DNA of 8,658 bases from an uncultured Ardenticatenia bacterium (GTDB taxonomy: Bacteria > Chloroflexota > Anaerolineae > Promineifilales > Promineifilaceae). Under the pieces are notes generated by a model that was not told the origin of the DNA, made no database searches, and saw only the letters and a list, made by a program, of their open reading frames with translations. How positions within the stretch are numbered: the first letter of the stretch is position 1; each line of letters starts with the position of its first letter. Below, piece by piece: positions 7,017 through 8,658 of this stretch. The stretch lies in assembly GCA_937858165.1 (NCBI GenBank), contig CALLZA010001025.1:1-8658 (forward strand). The letters are read 5' to 3'. The position numbers and the translations under genes are program-made.

Positions 7017-8536
7017 CTATTTGAACGCGGCGTTGAGTTGGTCGCGGGCGATGTTCATGTCGTCGATGAGGCCGGTCTGCGCGGCGTAGATGCCGGGCAG
7101 ATTCAGCGAGGCGGCCAGGTTCGGGTCGGTCTGCCCCGCGCCGATGGCCCATTGCAGCCCGTCGGTGGCGACCTTCAGGGCGGCGGCGCGGCCGTGGATG
7201 CGGGCCAGCGCTTGCCGCGTCGGCACGTCGAGGTGGATGGCCTCGGTTGGATGGGCGCAAACGCGCTCGGCGAAGACGGCCGCTGTCTCGCCCCAGGCGA
7301 TCAGTTCGCCCAGGCGGAAGAGGACGTGCTGGTTGCGCGTCAGCCGGTCGAGCCGGGCGCGCTCCAGGATGACGGAGAGAGCGCGCAAGGCCAGGGCGGC
7401 GTAGTTGGCCCCGTTGTGAGGCTCGTTGGCGTGCAGCGCATCGAGGCGGGCGGCCCACTCGTTGTAGAACGCGCCTTGTGTCTTCAGGTGTTGTTGCCAG
7501 CGGTCGCGGGCGATAGTCCACTCCATGATCTCCGACGTGCCTTCATAGATGCAGGTGATGCGCACGTCGCGCTTGATCTTCTCGACCATGTACTCTTTGG
7601 TGTAGCCGTAGCCGCCAAGGGCCTGGATGGCGTCTTCGGCCGCCTTGTTGCCCGACTCGGTGGCCATGTACTTGGCGACGGCCCCTTCGGTCTGCAACCC
7701 CTCTTCGCCGCTGTCCAGCCGTTCGGCCACCCACTCGATGTAGGTGCGGGCCGCTTCCAGCCGGGCTGCGTTGGGGACAATGAGCTTGTGGGTGTAGCCC
7801 TGCTTCTCGCTGAGGGGGGCGCCGCCCTGGATGCGCTCGTGGGAGTAGCGAATGGCGCGGCGCAGCGCTTCCCAGCCCGCGCCGAGGCCGAACGCGCCGA
7901 CCATGAGCCGGGTGTAGCCAAAGACGGCCTGGGCCTGGGCCAGCCCCTGCCCTTCGACGCCGCCAATCAGCCGTTCGGCCGGGACGTAGACGTCTTCCAG
8001 GAAGAGGGCCGCCGTGTTGCTGGCGCGGATGCCGTGCTTGTCCTCCGGCTTGCCGTAGCTGAAGCCGGGCGCGTCGCGCTCGACGACAAACCACGACGGG
8101 CCGCCAGGGGCCAGAGCCAGGATGGTGTAGAGGTCGGCCACCGCGCCGTTGCTGATCCACTGCTTGCGGCCGGTGATGTGGTAGCCGGTGACGCTGCCGT
8201 TCTCCTGCACGGGCACGGCTTTCGTGCTTAGCGAGGCCAGGTCGCTGCCGGCCTGCGGCTCAGTCGCGCCATAGGCCATCAGCAGCGCCTCCTCGGCCAC
8301 ACGGCCCATCCAGTGGGCCTTCTGTTCCGGCGTGCCGCCGACGCGGATGGGGTCAGAGCCAAGGAAGGTGGCCAGGACGCCAGTGGCCACGCCCAGGTCA
8401 ATGGAAGCCATCAGTTCGGAGACGCGGTAGATGTCATACGCGCCGCCGCCCAGCCCACCCAGTTCCTCCGGGATGAAAAGCAAGTGGAGACCCAGTTGAG
8501 AAGGGTCGTTCAGTTCTTGCAAGACCTCTTCGGGGA
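7017..8536 (-). CDS. Acyl-CoA dehydrogenase, FAD-dependent (5' end missing)
   Basis: The enzyme family oxidises acyl-CoA to trans-2-enoyl-CoA using FAD, passing electrons to an electron-transfer flavoprotein. Counting from the codon at 8522, visible motifs are [12 protein letters not shown] (83-94, middle beta domain), [11 protein letters not shown] (116-126), [10 protein letters not shown] (302-311) and CIYEGTSEI (324-332), whose Glu327 (codon 7542-7544) is the expected catalytic base. A C-terminal extension of about 150 residues follows, longer than in short/medium-chain enzymes and reminiscent of the long-chain (VLCAD/ACAD9-like) group. The frame is open through 8536, reading PEEVLQEL, so the TTG at 8522 is not a true start. 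The 5' end is cut by adapter, and roughly 40-80 residues are missing. It ends with TAG at 7017. It lies upstream of and co-directional with the synthase and could supply or desaturate acyl substrates for it (inference). Confidence 0.92.
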
Positions 8537-8602
8537 CTGTCTCTTATACACATCTCCGAGCCCACGAGACCGTACTAGATATCGTATGCCGTCTTCTCCT
8601 TG
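8537..8602 (+). other. Illumina Nextera read-through adapter (not genomic)
   Basis: Positions 8537-8555 are the 19-bp Nextera mosaic end CTGTCTCTTATACACATCT. Next come CCGAGCCCACGAGAC (8556-8570), an 8-base index CGTACTAG (8571-8578, matching a standard Nextera i7 index as I recall it) and a P7 sequence (8579-8602) with two mismatches to the standard. This is untrimmed library adapter, so true genomic sequence ends at 8536. Confidence 0.97.
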
Positions 8603-8658
8603 AACAAAAAAACGAAAAGACTCATCAGATCATACGTACACACGCATACATAATCAAA
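8603..8658. other. Post-adapter read tail (not genomic)
   Basis: An A-rich low-complexity string begins directly after P7 (aacaaaaaaacgaaaag) and degenerates into random-looking bases to the end. This is what a sequencer reports after running off the end of an insert. No biological feature should be called here. Confidence 0.9.

Noticed and set aside
7002..8231. Plus-strand open frame (409 codons) antisense to the dehydrogenase
   Set aside because: No domain content, while the minus strand has clear catalytic motifs throughout. Shadow frame.
8520..8522. TTG as the start of the acyl-CoA dehydrogenase
   Set aside because: The frame stays open through 8536 with sensible residues (PEEVLQEL), and the family N-terminus is missing. 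The gene is truncated by adapter.

Overview
This is an assembled metagenomic fragment rather than a clean piece of one genome. Three kinds of sequence are joined. Positions 1 to about 2260 look like a Bacteroidetes genome. They hold the C-terminal part of a large secreted repeat protein, read on the minus strand, that ends in a type IX secretion (T9SS) type B sorting domain. Positions about 2261-8536 look like a GC-richer bacterium, most plausibly Chloroflexi (Ardenticatenia / Promineofilum-like, inferred from protein and linker style). They hold, on the minus strand, a partial acyl-CoA dehydrogenase followed by a PfaA-like type I polyketide/fatty-acid synthase. Positions 8537-8602 are Illumina Nextera/P7 adapter, and 8603-8658 are low-quality read tail.

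Reading in the direction of transcription (right to left), the acyl-CoA dehydrogenase gene runs 8536 to 7017 and is cut at its 5' end by the adapter. A 106-bp intergenic gap follows, containing a striking 30-nt inverted repeat made of 9-mers. The synthase then starts at 6910 with a good ribosome binding site and encodes KS (catalytic Cys214/His348/His386), AT (Ser708/His813, malonyl-type HAFH) and a second, divergent KS (Cys1293/His1441/His1481). Both interdomain linkers are loaded with short tandem and inverted repeats. The dehydrogenase and synthase are co-directional and probably co-transcribed, which suggests a specialised lipid or polyketide pathway.

Immediately after the second KS, at about 2260, the same frame continues without a stop into seven copies of a 74-residue Ig-like repeat (the first truncated), a PKD-like segment and the T9SS C-terminal domain. 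The 2233-residue open frame is therefore almost certainly an in-frame chimera of two truncated genes from two organisms. Its apparent novelty as a 'secreted polyketide synthase' should not be taken at face value. Both sources fit a mixed community such as activated sludge, but that is inference.

The biology worth following up is the KS-AT-KS synthase with an unusual second KS and no visible carrier protein, its linked dehydrogenase, the repeat elements in its linkers, and the 9-mer palindrome between the two genes.
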